From NCBI GenBank assembly GCA_937872385.1, contig CALMSO010000027.1:202118-266117 (forward strand): 64,000 bases of DNA. The letters run 5' to 3'. Origin of the DNA: an uncultured Saprospiraceae bacterium (GTDB lineage Bacteria > Bacteroidota > Bacteroidia > Chitinophagales > Saprospiraceae). The notes under the pieces were generated by a model. That model was not told where the DNA came from. It made no database searches and saw only the letters and a list, made by a program, of their open reading frames with translations. The position numbers were made by a program, and so were the translations under genes. Below, piece after piece: positions 10,076-20,500 of the stretch. Within the stretch, counting starts at the first letter, position 1. Every line of letters begins with the position of its first letter.

Positions 10076-12153
10076 ACAAACTTCAAATGCTGTCGTTGCT
10101 CGTTGGCGGTGATGCGCAGCACATAAACGCCAGGTTGTAGGCGGCTGAGGTCTAATGTTTGCAGGCGTGCTGCTCTGTCCACCGGAAAAGTGCGGGTTTG
10201 GGCCAGCCTTCCTTGTATGTCAAATACCTCTACCTGAATCTGTGCGGTGCCGCCGGGTTTGTAAAATTCAAGATGCAGTGCATCAGCCGCCGGATTGGGA
10301 AAAATATTTTGCACCAGTAAGGTAGAATCGCCGGGCGGATCGAGCGGGCCATCGTTGAAGACAAACACTAAGCGCGGCGGGTGCTCGCGGCGTTCGCGGG
10401 CATTCCAGTTGACGGGATTCGCGGATTCATTCAAATTGCGGAGTGCAAAGGAAATATCGGTCTGTCCCAGGATGAGTTGCTCGCGCACATAGTCAGTTAC
10501 ATCCCAGCGGTAGTAGCGCGGCTGCGGCGTATTGATCGTGGTTTGGTCAAGTAGGGGTAGCTCGTTGTTGTTGCGTACCGTCCAGCGCAGGGTATTTTCA
10601 TTCCAAGGGAAATTGGATAAGCCAAAGGCTGCAACCGTCACGCCCTCTAATTCGCCGCCGAATACTTCGAGATGTACCGAAGTAATGCCCCGTTGGGCAG
10701 TTTCACAATCAAAACCGATATAGGTTTCGCGGTTGAAGCCGCTGTTGGGTGGGTCATTACGCAGGCGGGTTTGGAGGCGCTGCGGGTCGGTTTGTCCGTG
10801 TCGGATATTGCTAAATTCGCCGTCGCGCATATAAGCGTCCTGATTGGCGAAGAGGATATTCGGATCGTCGCTCACTAAGGGCCCAAGCTCGGTACGGAAA
10901 GGTACATTTACCGTAGCAATGCCGCCTTGCCCATCGCGTACGAGCATAAAAAGCCGATAATTATTGAGGTTTTCGGGGGCATTGAAAGTAATGGTGTTGC
11001 CGGTTTGTTCTATAATCAAGCCCGGGATACCCTCGAAAGTGGGCCCCGATACAAGCCCGCGGCTGCCTTCTTCGGGTCGAAAAATAAATTCAAAACTGAG
11101 CGGGTCGCCGTCGGGGTCTTCGGCCCGGATGATGGCTACGTTGTCTTTTTCGGCTGTAAGCACGGGGCTTTGGCTGGCGCTTCGTCCGTTGATGGTCGCT
11201 TCCAGAATGCGTGGCGCGTGATTGCCGGTGTAGTCTTGTCCTGTCCATTGTGCTTGCATGACCTCTACTACCTGTGTGGCTTCGTCTTTTACAAAAAGCC
11301 CATACCAAGTGGGGGTTTGTTCAAATTTGCTACCCCACAAAAACACATACGACCCAATGCAGCGCTCGGTGTCTTTCAAAATAACATTCTCGTAGCGGTC
11401 GCGGTAGGTTTGGGCCTTATTCGTACTGCTGGGTTCGATGGGTGCGCGCCAGGCAGTGAGCGGCGATTCCCACTGACCGTTGGGCCCCCATTCGGTGATG
11501 AGATAAGGAATGTCCCATTCGGCTTGGCGCAGCGCATTGCTTACGCCGCCGATAGAGCCGTAGGCATTCACGCCGATGATGTCGAGATCGGGGGCGCGCT
11601 CTTTGATAATGCGGGCTTTGTTGACATCAATGCCGGCGGTAACGGTAAGTGTAGGGTGCTGCCCGTCCTCTTCGTGAATCATTTTGGCAATGTCATTGAT
11701 AGCATTCCAAACTTTGAGGTTGTAAACGCTCAGCCCCAGTTCTACTTCATTGCCAATACCCCAGGCTAACACAGCCGGGTGGTCTTTGTAGCGAATGACC
11801 CAGCGCCGGAAGTCTTCTAATTGGCGTTGCACGGCCGCCTCGTCGTCGTAATTGAACCCATGTGCCTGATGCCCCACCCATAGCCCTACGAGTACGGTCA
11901 GTCCGTTGGCTTGTGCTGCGTCGAGAATGGCTTGCGTGTCATTGCCTACGCCCCAGGTACGGATGGAGTTGCCGCCATGCTGTGGCACCCGGTCAATGAA
12001 TTCTGTACCACCGGCACCTTTTACAAAATAAGGCTCACCGCCGCGCAACAATTGGTATTGTCCATCTTGGAAAATGACTTCTACGGGCACAGGCTGCGCC
12101 GCCAGCGACAGGAACCAAATACTGAAAACGAACCAGAAAGCGTACTTCTTCAT
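10066..12153 (-). CDS. Secreted GH2/GH5-like TIM-barrel glycoside hydrolase with DNRLRE and T9SS domains
   Basis: The 695-residue product has a signal peptide ending SLAAQ (about residue 20). A clan GH-A TIM barrel spans roughly residues 30-290. The predicted acid/base is Glu136 in WGIGNEVE and the nucleophile Glu221 in YLITEWGPNG, the standard NE/E pair of this clan. An Ig/cadherin-like segment follows (about 300-420), then a DNRLRE-type domain (about 430-600; ANQDAYMRDGEFSN near its start). The T9SS type-A sorting domain closes the protein (IFPNPAAD ... PGVYVLRI ... LKFVKK). It is therefore probably an extracellular polysaccharide hydrolase or transglycosidase. The exact GH family and substrate are not clear by eye. 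It neighbours SusC/SusD genes, in line with glycan use. Confidence 0.85.
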   Translation of the reverse strand: MKKYAFWFVFSIWFLSLAAQPVPVEVIFQDGQYQLLRGGEPYFVKGAGGTEFIDRVPQHGGNSIRTWGVGNDTQAILDAAQANGLTVLVGLWVGHQAHGFNYDDEAAVQRQLEDFRRWVIRYKDHPAVLAWGIGNEVELGLSVYNLKVWNAINDIAKMIHEEDGQHPTLTVTAGIDVNKARIIKERAPDLDIIGVNAYGSIGGVSNALRQAEWDIPYLITEWGPNGQWESPLTAWRAPIEPSSTNKAQTYRDRYENVILKDTERCIGSYVFLWGSKFEQTPTWYGLFVKDEATQVVEVMQAQWTGQDYTGNHAPRILEATINGRSASQSPVLTAEKDNVAIIRAEDPDGDPLSFEFIFRPEEGSRGLVSGPTFEGIPGLIIEQTGNTITFNAPENLNNYRLFMLVRDGQGGIATVNVPFRTELGPLVSDDPNILFANQDAYMRDGEFSNIRHGQTDPQRLQTRLRNDPPNSGFNRETYIGFDCETAQRGITSVHLEVFGGELEGVTVAAFGLSNFPWNENTLRWTVRNNNELPLLDQTTINTPQPRYYRWDVTDYVREQLILGQTDISFALRNLNESANPVNWNARERREHPPRLVFVFNDGPLDPPGDSTLLVQNIFPNPAADALHLEFYKPGGTAQIQVEVFDIQGRLAQTRTFPVDRAARLQTLDLSRLQPGVYVLRITANEQRQHLKFVKK

Positions 12154-12234
12154 AGCTATAAGATTCTAAAATTGCAAAATTGAGGAATACGAGCACTGAG
12201 GCCGATGCCAGCACACATCTTGGATTTGAAAACA

Positions 12235-12281
12235 GAAAGCCAACCCTTCAGGATGAAAGAGTCGGCTTTCCGGGTTGTTTT
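12235..12281 (-). terminator. Hairpin terminator after the 12.3-13.5 kb lipoprotein gene
   Basis: GAAAGCC near 12236-12242 pairs with GGCTTTC near 12274-12280. On the minus strand the stem is followed by a T-rich tract. It lies 25-65 bases beyond the stop codon of the lipoprotein gene. Confidence 0.65.
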
Positions 12282-12302
12282 GATTTTTATGGATAAAGCC
12301 CT

Positions 12303-13541
12303 TTAGTTCGGGTTTTTGTCGTAATCAGCCGCATCAATAACACGGATATTGTCAATCAAATACGAGTTATGGTCATCGCGGATACGTACGGTCACATCTG
12401 CCCGCCAGCCATTGCCATCGCCAGGTATTTCAAAAACACCATCAATCGGGATACCCGCACTGAAGCCTGCGTTCACAATAAGCGCCATGTAATTGATTTG
12501 ATCTAACCCGATATTGGGATCGTCCAAATAAGCCGACTGACTTGCGCCGGCGCGCAGTGGCACGAAATCACCTTGCGTATTTTCGCGTAGCGCACTGAAG
12601 GTAACGGTTTCCCAAGCGTTGGGTTTGGTCAATGAACCGGTCAAGAACATCTTCTTACCCAGCGGGTTGCCGTTGTTCCAGCTCCAAGCGGAAGCGTTGC
12701 CAATTTCTATCCGCAGCGGAATAGCTTGCACACTGTCTTGCGCATCATAATTCCAGGCGCGCTCAGCCAGCTTGAAGGTGTAGGATACATCGCGCTGTAC
12801 GCGGGTACCGTCCACGTCGTTCGGGTTGGTATGCACTGCAATGACCTTCGGATTTTCCTGCATCAGGACGTTCATTTGCAGCACACGGGAGCCATCGGCG
12901 AGGCCTGCCATGTCGTCTTCGCTCAAGAATTGGGTGAAGGTAGTAAACACCGCACCAAAACCCTGGAAGAACCATTCGCAAGCGCCGAGGCGATTAGCTC
13001 TCAACACGCGGTTGGCTACATTCATCGGGTCGGTAAAGTCGAGTGTGAGTGCGTAGGCAGCCTCCCATGAGTTGGGACCCGAGTCGAAGGTAATAGACTG
13101 TACCTGGGAGTTAGGGATGCTACTGTTGAAATCGGCCAGCATCACCGGGCTGCCGCGGAAGTCTGGGTTCTGAATGGTCAGATTGGCCTCGAAGGAGCCG
13201 TTCTTAACGTTGGTTTGTGCGTCGGTTACTGTGAACGTGTAGGTGGTGGGACCCAATGTCGCCCCGGCTGGTACAGTGAATTCGTAGTCAAACTGGTCGG
13301 AAGTTTCACCAGCAGTGTAAGACTTAATCGTCATGCCATTCAATTCGACACGTGCCAACCCGCCCGGTGCAGTAGCCGTGATACGGAAAGTGACCATATC
13401 ACCCGGGAAAGGTTCTGAATTGTCGAACGTCACAGCAATCGTCGGAGCATTGAACTCCGGCGGCGTATCGTCCTTTTTACAGCTGCTGAGGCCCACCGCG
13501 AGTACTACGACAGAAAGCCATAACAGGTTAGTTAGTTTCAT
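12303..13541 (-). CDS. Surface lipoprotein with Ig-like N-terminal and jelly-roll-like C-terminal regions
   Basis: The 412-residue product has a lipoprotein signal ending VGLSSC (Cys about residue 21) followed by KKDD, a charged stretch typical of exported Bacteroidota lipoproteins. Residues ~30-130 read as an Ig-like/bacterial surface beta domain (PTIAVTFDNSEPFPGDMVTF). The remainder, with repeated Trp/Asn-rich strands and an ending such as YLIDNIRVIDAADY, resembles a carbohydrate-binding jelly roll of the type seen in glycan-binding lipoproteins. I do not recognise the exact family. It is encoded next to the secreted hydrolase, and a good -7 box lies just upstream, so it probably starts its own transcript. 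A glycan-binding role is an inference from context. Confidence 0.75.
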   Translation of the reverse strand: MKLTNLLWLSVVVLAVGLSSCKKDDTPPEFNAPTIAVTFDNSEPFPGDMVTFRITATAPGGLARVELNGMTIKSYTAGETSDQFDYEFTVPAGATLGPTTYTFTVTDAQTNVKNGSFEANLTIQNPDFRGSPVMLADFNSSIPNSQVQSITFDSGPNSWEAAYALTLDFTDPMNVANRVLRANRLGACEWFFQGFGAVFTTFTQFLSEDDMAGLADGSRVLQMNVLMQENPKVIAVHTNPNDVDGTRVQRDVSYTFKLAERAWNYDAQDSVQAIPLRIEIGNASAWSWNNGNPLGKKMFLTGSLTKPNAWETVTFSALRENTQGDFVPLRAGASQSAYLDDPNIGLDQINYMALIVNAGFSAGIPIDGVFEIPGDGNGWRADVTVRIRDDHNSYLIDNIRVIDAADYDKNPN

Positions 13542-13566
13542 ATTCGAAATGATTTTAGTTCAGTCG

Positions 13567-13598
13567 CAAAGATACAACCGATATTGTAGATTGTACAA
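13567..13598 (-). promoter_or_regulatory. Bacteroidota-type promoter for the 12.3-13.5 kb lipoprotein gene
   Basis: On the minus strand the -7 box TATCTTTG (13574 to 13567) is preceded by TTG (13598 to 13596) with a 21-base spacer, matching TTG-N19-23-TAnnTTTG. The -7 box ends about 26 bases upstream of the start codon. Confidence 0.6.
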
Positions 13599-13828
13599 TA
13601 AGTTTTTGAAAAATAAATGCAGTTTTGCCAAAATCAGCAATTTTAATGCGGAAAAAATATTGAATAGTGAAATTTAATGCTGAATTAAAAACATTAAAAT
13701 AACATCTCAAGAGCAGCGCACTTTTGAGGAAAGGTAGGAAAATAAATACTGTTGTTTTGTTTGCTGATAGTTTGTTTTGAACAAATTTTTTTTGCTGAAA
13801 ACCGAGGCACTCAATAGCTATTATTCAT

Positions 13829-13836
13829 TAACTTTG
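13829..13836 (+). promoter_or_regulatory. Possible -7 box for the first VCBS lipoprotein gene
   Basis: TAACTTTG fits TAnnTTTG and lies 41 bases before the chosen ATG. No TTG is found at the right distance upstream, so this is a weak call. The 336-base gap around it is AT-rich and holds no gene. Confidence 0.35.
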
Positions 13837-13877
13837 TTAATTCTGTAAACATTCCTTCACCAAAAGGGTTGCCCAAA

Positions 13878-16800
13878 ATGACACGATACGCCGTTTTGTA
13901 CGTCTGCGCGACATTTTTTCTTTTGCAATGTAGCCGCGCGCCCAGCGAAATGGACACTTCCGCACCGCTTTTTGTCGCCGTATCCCCGGAGCATTCGGGC
14001 ATCCGCTTTATGAATACAATCAAAGAAAATCCGGTAATTAACTATCACAATACTAAATACATATATAATGGTGCTGGCGTAGCCATCGGCGATATTAATA
14101 ACGATGGGTTGCCCGATATCTATTTTTCAAGTAATATCTATTCCAATAAATTATACCTCAACAAGGGCAATTTGCAATTTGAAGACATCAGCCGCAGCGC
14201 CGATGTGGAGGCCTCGCGCGGATTCAAATCCGGAGTGGCTATGGTGGACCTCAATGGCGACGGCTGGCTCGATATTTTTGTCTGCCGCACCAGTCATCCC
14301 GATCCTGCCCTGCGCAATAATCTCGTTTATATCAACAATCAAGACGGTACCTTCACCGAGCGCGGCGCCGAAATGGGCCTCCACGACCAGTCTTACACCA
14401 ACCAAGCGGTTTTTTTAGATTATGATAACGATGGCGACCTAGATATTTACCTCGTCAATCATCCTATTGATTTTGACCAAGCTATTCGAGTGCGCACTCG
14501 CCTCGACGAGCAGGGCCGCCGCATCCGCAAAATTAGCCCCGACGAGCAGTATGTCTCCGACCAGCTCTATCGCAACAATGGCGACGGCACCTTCACCGAC
14601 GTCAGCGCGGAGGCTGGTATTCGCAACCAAACCTTCGGCCTAAGCGCGGCGGTGATAGATGTCAATAACGATGGTTATCCCGACATCTTCGTAGCCAACG
14701 ATTTCATCGAGCCGGATATGTTGTACATTAATAATGGCAACGGCACTTTCGCTGAGGCTTTCGCCGAATACTTCCGCCACACCAGTCACAATAGCATGGG
14801 TTCGGATGCAGCCGATTTTAATAACGACGGGCTGGAAGACCTCATCGTGCTCGATATGCTGCCCGAAGACAATAAACGCCAGAAACTGCTCGCCACTTCA
14901 ATGGTCTTAGAGCGCTACAATACGCTGGTACAATATGGCTATCAGCACCAATTGATGCGCAATGTATTGCAACTAAACAATGGCAACGGCTCGTTTAGTG
15001 ATATTGCCGAGCTGGCAGGCGTAGCCAAAACCGACTGGAGCTGGGCGGCACTCTTCGCTGATTTTGATAATGACGGCTGGAAAGACATTTTCATCGGCAA
15101 CGGCATCAAGCACGATATGACCAACATGGATTACTTGGATTTTAAAACAGACTCCCTGCAAAAAGCTGCCGCTGCGGGCCGCCCGCTCATCACTGAGCAA
15201 AATTATCTCGATTGGATCAATTTTATGCCCTCCAATAAGCTGCGCAATTATATGTATCGCAATACCCACGACTTGCGCTTCGCCGATGTATCTGAAGCCT
15301 GGGGCCTCACCGAAAAGCTTTTTTCCAATGGCGCGGCCTATGCCGACCTCGACAATGATGGCGACCTCGACCTCGTACTCAATAACTTAGACGACACCGC
15401 CGCTGTTTATGAAAATAAAAGCAACGAACTTCGTCTGCATAACTATCTGAAAATCAATTTTGAAGGACCTTCGCCCAATCGTTTTGGCGTGGGTGCCGCG
15501 GCGCGCGTATATGCTCAGGGTACTACACAGGTGCACCAGCTCAAGGTGGCGCGTGGCTTCCTTTCGTCCATGCCGATGGAGCTGCACTTTGGGCTGGGCG
15601 AAGCCAAACAAGCAGATTCTATTCGCATTTTCTGGCCCGACGGGCGGAGTGAATTATTGCAAAACGTGCCCGCCAATCAAACGCTGACGGCGGCTTACGC
15701 CAATGCACGCCCGGGCCGCTGGACGGAGCCAGTTGCGGCTGCGCCGATATTTGAAGCATTAGCCAATAGTATTGATTTTCAGCATATTGAAGATGATTTT
15801 AATGATTTTAAACGGGAGCCGCTCTTGCCGCATCAGTTGTCTCGGTTGGGACCTTTCCTCGCCACAGGCGATGTAAATGGCGATGGATTGGACGATTGCT
15901 ACATTGGCGGTGCGAGCGGGCAGGCGGGCGTTTTGTTTTTACAACAAGCGGATGGGCAATGGCGGCCGCAGGCTTTCGCCGAAGATGCTGCCTGCGAAGA
16001 CATGGGTGCCCTTTTCTTCGATGCCGATGCCGATGGCGACCTCGATCTGTACGTAGTGAGCGGAGGATATGCTTTTGCGAATGGGGATGAGCGCTACCAA
16101 GACCGGCTCTACCTGAACGATGGGCAGGGCAACTTTACTAAAGCGCGAGACCGGCTGCCCAATTTTCGGAGCAACGGCTCGGTGGTGGTCGCGGCTGATT
16201 TTGACCAAGACGGCGACCTCGATCTGTTCATCGGCGGACGCGCCCTGCCGGATGCCTATCCAATGGCACCTCGTAGCTATCTCTTACAAAACGATAAAGG
16301 TTATTTTAAAGACGTAACTGCCTCATTATCAAAAGAATTATTACAGCCAGGACTCGTCACGGATGCCCTTTGGCTCGATCTGGACCGCGATGGCTACGAC
16401 GACCTCATCTTAGTTGGGGAATGGATGCCGATTACCATTTTTAAAAATGAGGGCGGAAAACATTTTAATAACCAAACCCGGGCATATGGCTTGGCGCAAA
16501 CAGCCGGTTGGTGGAACACCCTGCGCGCCGCCGACCTCAATGGCGACGGGCATCCCGACCTCATAGCGGGCAACCTCGGCTGGAACAGTTTGCTGCGCGC
16601 TACCCCTGCGCAACCACTTACGATTCACGCCGCCGATTTTGACAACAATGGCTCCATCGAAGGCATCATCTGCAACTACGTACAGGGTCAAAGCTGGCCG
16701 CTGCCGCGCAAGGAAGTACTCGATAAAATTTTGCCGCTCATCAAGCGCAGATTTATTCGCTTTGAGGATTATGCCGTAGCCCGTATTGAAGAATTTTTTC

Positions 16801-17213
16801 CGAAAGAGCAATTGCGTAAGGCACACTATTTGGAGGCGCACACGCTGGCTTCGGCCGTGTTGCTCAATGATGGTAAAGGTCGTTTTTCGATGCAACCCCT
16901 GCCGGTAATGGCCCAATTGGCCCCGGTGAATGGTTTGCTTGCCGAAGATTTCAACGGCGACGGCATTGTAGATATTTTGCTGGTAGGCAATCGCTATCAT
17001 TGCGAAGTGGAAATCGGGCGCATGGACGCCAGCAACGGCTTGCTACTACTGGGCAATGGCGACGGTACTTTCCGGGCGGTATGGCCCCGGCACAGTGGAT
17101 TTGTAGCCAACCGCGACGCGCGAGACCTGCGCATGCTGCGCGCTGCCAATGGCCACCGACTCATAGTAGTGACGAACAACGACGGCCCAGTGCAGGTGTG
17201 GCAACAAAATTGA
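13878..17213 (+). CDS. VCBS/FG-GAP repeat lipoprotein with ASPIC-UnbV domain (CRTAC1-like), copy 1
   Basis: The product is 1111 residues from ATG at 13878. A TTG three codons upstream is in frame but adds nothing useful. The signal ends FFLLQCS, with a lipidation Cys near residue 18. Many FG-GAP/VCBS blades with Ca-binding loops of the form DxNxDGxxD are visible (DINNDGLPDIY, DLNGDGWLDIF, DYDNDGDLDIY, DADADGDLDLY, DLDRDGYDDLI). They make two beta-propeller halves separated by an ASPIC-UnbV segment around residues 520-610 (NRFGVGAAARVYAQG ... IRIFWPDGRSELL). This architecture is that of CRTAC1-like surface proteins frequent beside SusC/SusD genes in Bacteroidota. The role is probably binding at the cell surface, but it is not established. 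It is followed by a paralogue at 17557. Confidence 0.9.
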   Translation: MTRYAVLYVCATFFLLQCSRAPSEMDTSAPLFVAVSPEHSGIRFMNTIKENPVINYHNTKYIYNGAGVAIGDINNDGLPDIYFSSNIYSNKLYLNKGNLQFEDISRSADVEASRGFKSGVAMVDLNGDGWLDIFVCRTSHPDPALRNNLVYINNQDGTFTERGAEMGLHDQSYTNQAVFLDYDNDGDLDIYLVNHPIDFDQAIRVRTRLDEQGRRIRKISPDEQYVSDQLYRNNGDGTFTDVSAEAGIRNQTFGLSAAVIDVNNDGYPDIFVANDFIEPDMLYINNGNGTFAEAFAEYFRHTSHNSMGSDAADFNNDGLEDLIVLDMLPEDNKRQKLLATSMVLERYNTLVQYGYQHQLMRNVLQLNNGNGSFSDIAELAGVAKTDWSWAALFADFDNDGWKDIFIGNGIKHDMTNMDYLDFKTDSLQKAAAAGRPLITEQNYLDWINFMPSNKLRNYMYRNTHDLRFADVSEAWGLTEKLFSNGAAYADLDNDGDLDLVLNNLDDTAAVYENKSNELRLHNYLKINFEGPSPNRFGVGAAARVYAQGTTQVHQLKVARGFLSSMPMELHFGLGEAKQADSIRIFWPDGRSELLQNVPANQTLTAAYANARPGRWTEPVAAAPIFEALANSIDFQHIEDDFNDFKREPLLPHQLSRLGPFLATGDVNGDGLDDCYIGGASGQAGVLFLQQADGQWRPQAFAEDAACEDMGALFFDADADGDLDLYVVSGGYAFANGDERYQDRLYLNDGQGNFTKARDRLPNFRSNGSVVVAADFDQDGDLDLFIGGRALPDAYPMAPRSYLLQNDKGYFKDVTASLSKELLQPGLVTDALWLDLDRDGYDDLILVGEWMPITIFKNEGGKHFNNQTRAYGLAQTAGWWNTLRAADLNGDGHPDLIAGNLGWNSLLRATPAQPLTIHAADFDNNGSIEGIICNYVQGQSWPLPRKEVLDKILPLIKRRFIRFEDYAVARIEEFFPKEQLRKAHYLEAHTLASAVLLNDGKGRFSMQPLPVMAQLAPVNGLLAEDFNGDGIVDILLVGNRYHCEVEIGRMDASNGLLLLGNGDGTFRAVWPRHSGFVANRDARDLRMLRAANGHRLIVVTNNDGPVQVWQQN

Positions 17214-17360
17214 GGCAAAACCATTTACCAAATCTTTACTTGGGTAAATAATCATGTTTTAAGCAACCAGACATAATTATTAAAAAATAAGCAATGCGAA
17301 TGTCGAGCTAAGCCCGAAGGGGTGAAAAATCCATAAATAATTGATAATCAATGTCCTTGA

Positions 17361-17457
17361 ACCCCAACAGGGTGACACGTGTCCGTATAATATATCACCC
17401 CGCTGGGGTTTAATTCGCCTTATTTATATCCTTATAATTATATTACCCCTACGGGGT
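17361..17457. repeat. REP-like hairpin cluster between the two VCBS genes
   Basis: ACCCCAACAGGGTGA at 17361-17375 pairs, with two mismatches, with TCACCCCGCTGGGGT at 17395-17409. A second short palindrome, ACCCC-TA-CGGGGT, sits at 17445-17457, and a partial copy (CCCGAAGGGGTGA) lies near 17313-17327. Such GGGGT/ACCCC palindromes often recur in Bacteroidota intergenic DNA. They may act as mRNA-stabilising hairpins or be relics of a small repeat family. The surrounding 343-base gap (17214-17556) has no gene. Confidence 0.55.
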
Positions 17458-17510
17458 TCGTTTTTACGCATGTAATCATTTGAACCGAATATCCATATAA
17501 ACCACCCCAA

Positions 17511-17534
17511 TTAACAATTAACAATTAACAATTA
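17511..17534 (+). repeat. Short tandem repeat, unit TTAACAA
   Basis: The 7-base unit TTAACAA is repeated three times with a partial fourth copy, ending 22 bases before the next gene. It may be length-variable by slipped-strand mispairing and so affect spacing between promoter and start. Confidence 0.7.
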
Positions 17535-17556
17535 CTTACTTAAATAAAACAAGCTT

Positions 17557-20500
17557 TTGCAATCTGCATTTTATTACATTATTATAATAATACTCGGCCT
17601 GCTGACCTCGTGCCGCCAGGAAGATGCCGTATTTCAACTGCTACCGCCGGAACGCACGGGCCTCACCTTTCGCAATGACCTGACTGAAACGGATTCCGTT
17701 AATATTCTCACTTACGAATATGTGTATAACGGTGGTGGCGTGGCAGTTGGCGACATTAACAACGATGGGCTGGAAGACCTCTTTTTTACAGGCAATACTA
17801 CTTCGTGTCGGCTGTTTTTGAATCGTGGTAATCTCGAATTTACGGATATTTCGGAAATAGCAGGTATCCAAACTGACGGCTGGGCTACAGGCGCCACAAT
17901 GGTGGACATCAACGACGACGGCTGGCTCGATATGTATGTATGCAGGGCAGGGCATCCTGATGCAAAGCGCCGCCAAAACCTGCTTTTCATCAATCAGGGC
18001 GTGGATGCAAATGGGCAGCACCGCGGCTTCAAGGAGCAAGCTGCTGCCTTTGGCCTCAATGACGACGGCTACTCCACGCAAGCCGTATTTTTTGATTATG
18101 ACCGCGACGGCGACCTCGATATGTACTTGCTCACCCATTCTAATGGCGACCGCGACCCCAGCACCCTGCGCCCCATTGCACGTGATGGTACTATGCCGAG
18201 TACAGATCGGCTTTATCGCAACAATGGCGATGGCTCTTTTACCAATGTAAGCTCCCAGGTGGGCATTCTGGTAGAAGGATATGGGCTGGGTATTGGTATT
18301 ATAGATGTAAATAATGATGGCTGGGATGATATTTACATCGCTAATGATTATGTGTTTAATGATTTATTATATGTAAATAACGGCAACGGTACCTTTACGG
18401 AAAGCTTGGCGCAATTTTTCCGACATACCAGTCATTTTTCAATGGGGATGGACGTAGCGGATTTCAATAACGACACCCTGCCCGACCTTATCGTAGCCGA
18501 TATGTTGCCACCGGATAACTACCGCCAGAAGCTGCTCAGCGGCCCCATGAATTACAATCGCTACCGCATGGCCCTTGACCTCGACTACCATCCGAAGTTT
18601 ATGCGCAATACCTTACAACTCAATCGTGGCAAGGGTTTCAGCGAAATCGGGATGCTCGCGGGCGTGCACCAAACCGACTGGACCTGGGCAGCGCTCTTCG
18701 CCGATTTTGACAATGACGGCCATAAAGACCTCTTTTTTGCCAATGGCTACGTGAAAAATATTACCGACCGCGACTTCGCCGATTTTACCTTCCAACAACG
18801 CCTCGGGCGCGTGCAGGAAGGTACCCATCGGGACAATCTGCGCACCGCATTGGCGCAACTCGACAGCGCTAAACTCGTCAATTTTGTCTTTCAAAATCTC
18901 GGTTCCTATCGTTTTGCCGATCGCTCGCGCGCTTGGGGCTTTTCGGTGCCTACTTTTTCCAATGGAGCGGCTTACGCCGATTTGGACAATGACGGCGACT
19001 TAGATTTGGTCGTTCATAATATTAACGATTTTGTACATTTATACGAAAACCGCATTGCAGATAAAGGGCGGCGCAACTTTTTGCGCGTACAACTGCAAGG
19101 GCCACCCGGCAATCGCTTTGGCGAGGGCGCTACACTCATCCTCTATCGCAATGGGCAGCCCTGGCAACGCATGGACAAACGCGCCGTACGCGGCTACCAG
19201 TCGTCGGTATCGAATACTTTGCTGTTCGGGCTGGATACGCTTGCCTTCCTAGAACGCCTCGATATTCGCTGGCCCGATGGGCAAGTAGAAATTGTATCGC
19301 AAATATCTGCAAATCAAACGATTGAGATAAAACATGCCGATGCCCGCTTACCGCAAACAGTAGCCGCAGCACCTTATAATAGTGGCACGATATTGAGCAA
19401 AGCCGATATTCCTGGCCTCACCTTTCAGCATCAAGAAGACGAGCACGCTGATTTTTACAAGCAGCCGCTTATTCCGCACCAGAATGCACGCCAGGGGCCC
19501 TGCATCGCCATAGCGGACATCAATGGCGACGGGCGGGAAGACTTCTTCATCGGCGGCGCAGCCGGATTGCCGGGGCATTTTTTCATACAACAACCCAACG
19601 GTACTTTCGAGCAACAGCCTTTCTTAATACACGCTGTGTACGAAGATACTCATGCGCTCTTTTTCGATGCCAATGGTGATGGCGCACCCGACCTCTACGT
19701 GGTGAGCGGCGGCAGTGCTTACTTTCCGGATACGGATTACTATCAGGATCGGCTGTATCTGAATGACGGGCAAGGCAATTTTACTTGGGCCGAGCAAGCC
19801 CTACCGCAGCTCTTTGCCAGCGGTAGTTGTGTGGTAGCTCTCGATTTTGATGGCGATGGCGACCTCGACCTATGGGTGGGCGGGCAAAGTTATCCGACGC
19901 GCTATCCTTTGCCGGATAAGAGCTATTTACTTGAAAATCAAGGTAGTAAATTTGTAGATGTCACGGAAGCGCGGGCCCCAGGCTTGCGGCGCATCGGCAT
20001 TATCCATGCGGCAGTCAGCACCGATTTCGATGGCGACGGCTGGCCCGATCTGGTCTTGGCGGGCGAGTACATGCCAGTTACTTTTTTGCGCAACGAAGCT
20101 GGTAGCTTTCGCAATGTGACTCCACAAAGTGGTGTGGGCGAGTGGAATGGCTGGTGGCAAAGCATTGCAGCCGCAGATTTTGATGGCGATGGCGATATAG
20201 ACTTTATGGTAGGCAACTGGGGGCTGAACAATCCTTATGCGCCCACGCCACAGGCACCACTGACCACCATTGCCAAAGATTTTGACCAAAATGGCAGCCT
20301 TGATGCTTTTCTGACGCGCATGGTAGGCGGAGAGCGGCACTTGCTGGCGTCTAAAGATATGTTTGTGGGGCAATTGCCAGCTGAAAAAAAACGCTACAAT
20401 CGCTACGCGGATTATGCACAAGCCGGGCTGCGCGATATTTTTACCGAGGCAGCATTGCGACAAGCCTACATTCTACAAGCGCATGATTTTCAGAGTGTTT

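Noticed and set aside
10927..11769. 280-residue plus-strand ORF opposite the GH-A hydrolase
   Set aside because: It is antisense to the catalytic domain with its Glu pair, and has no recognisable motif.
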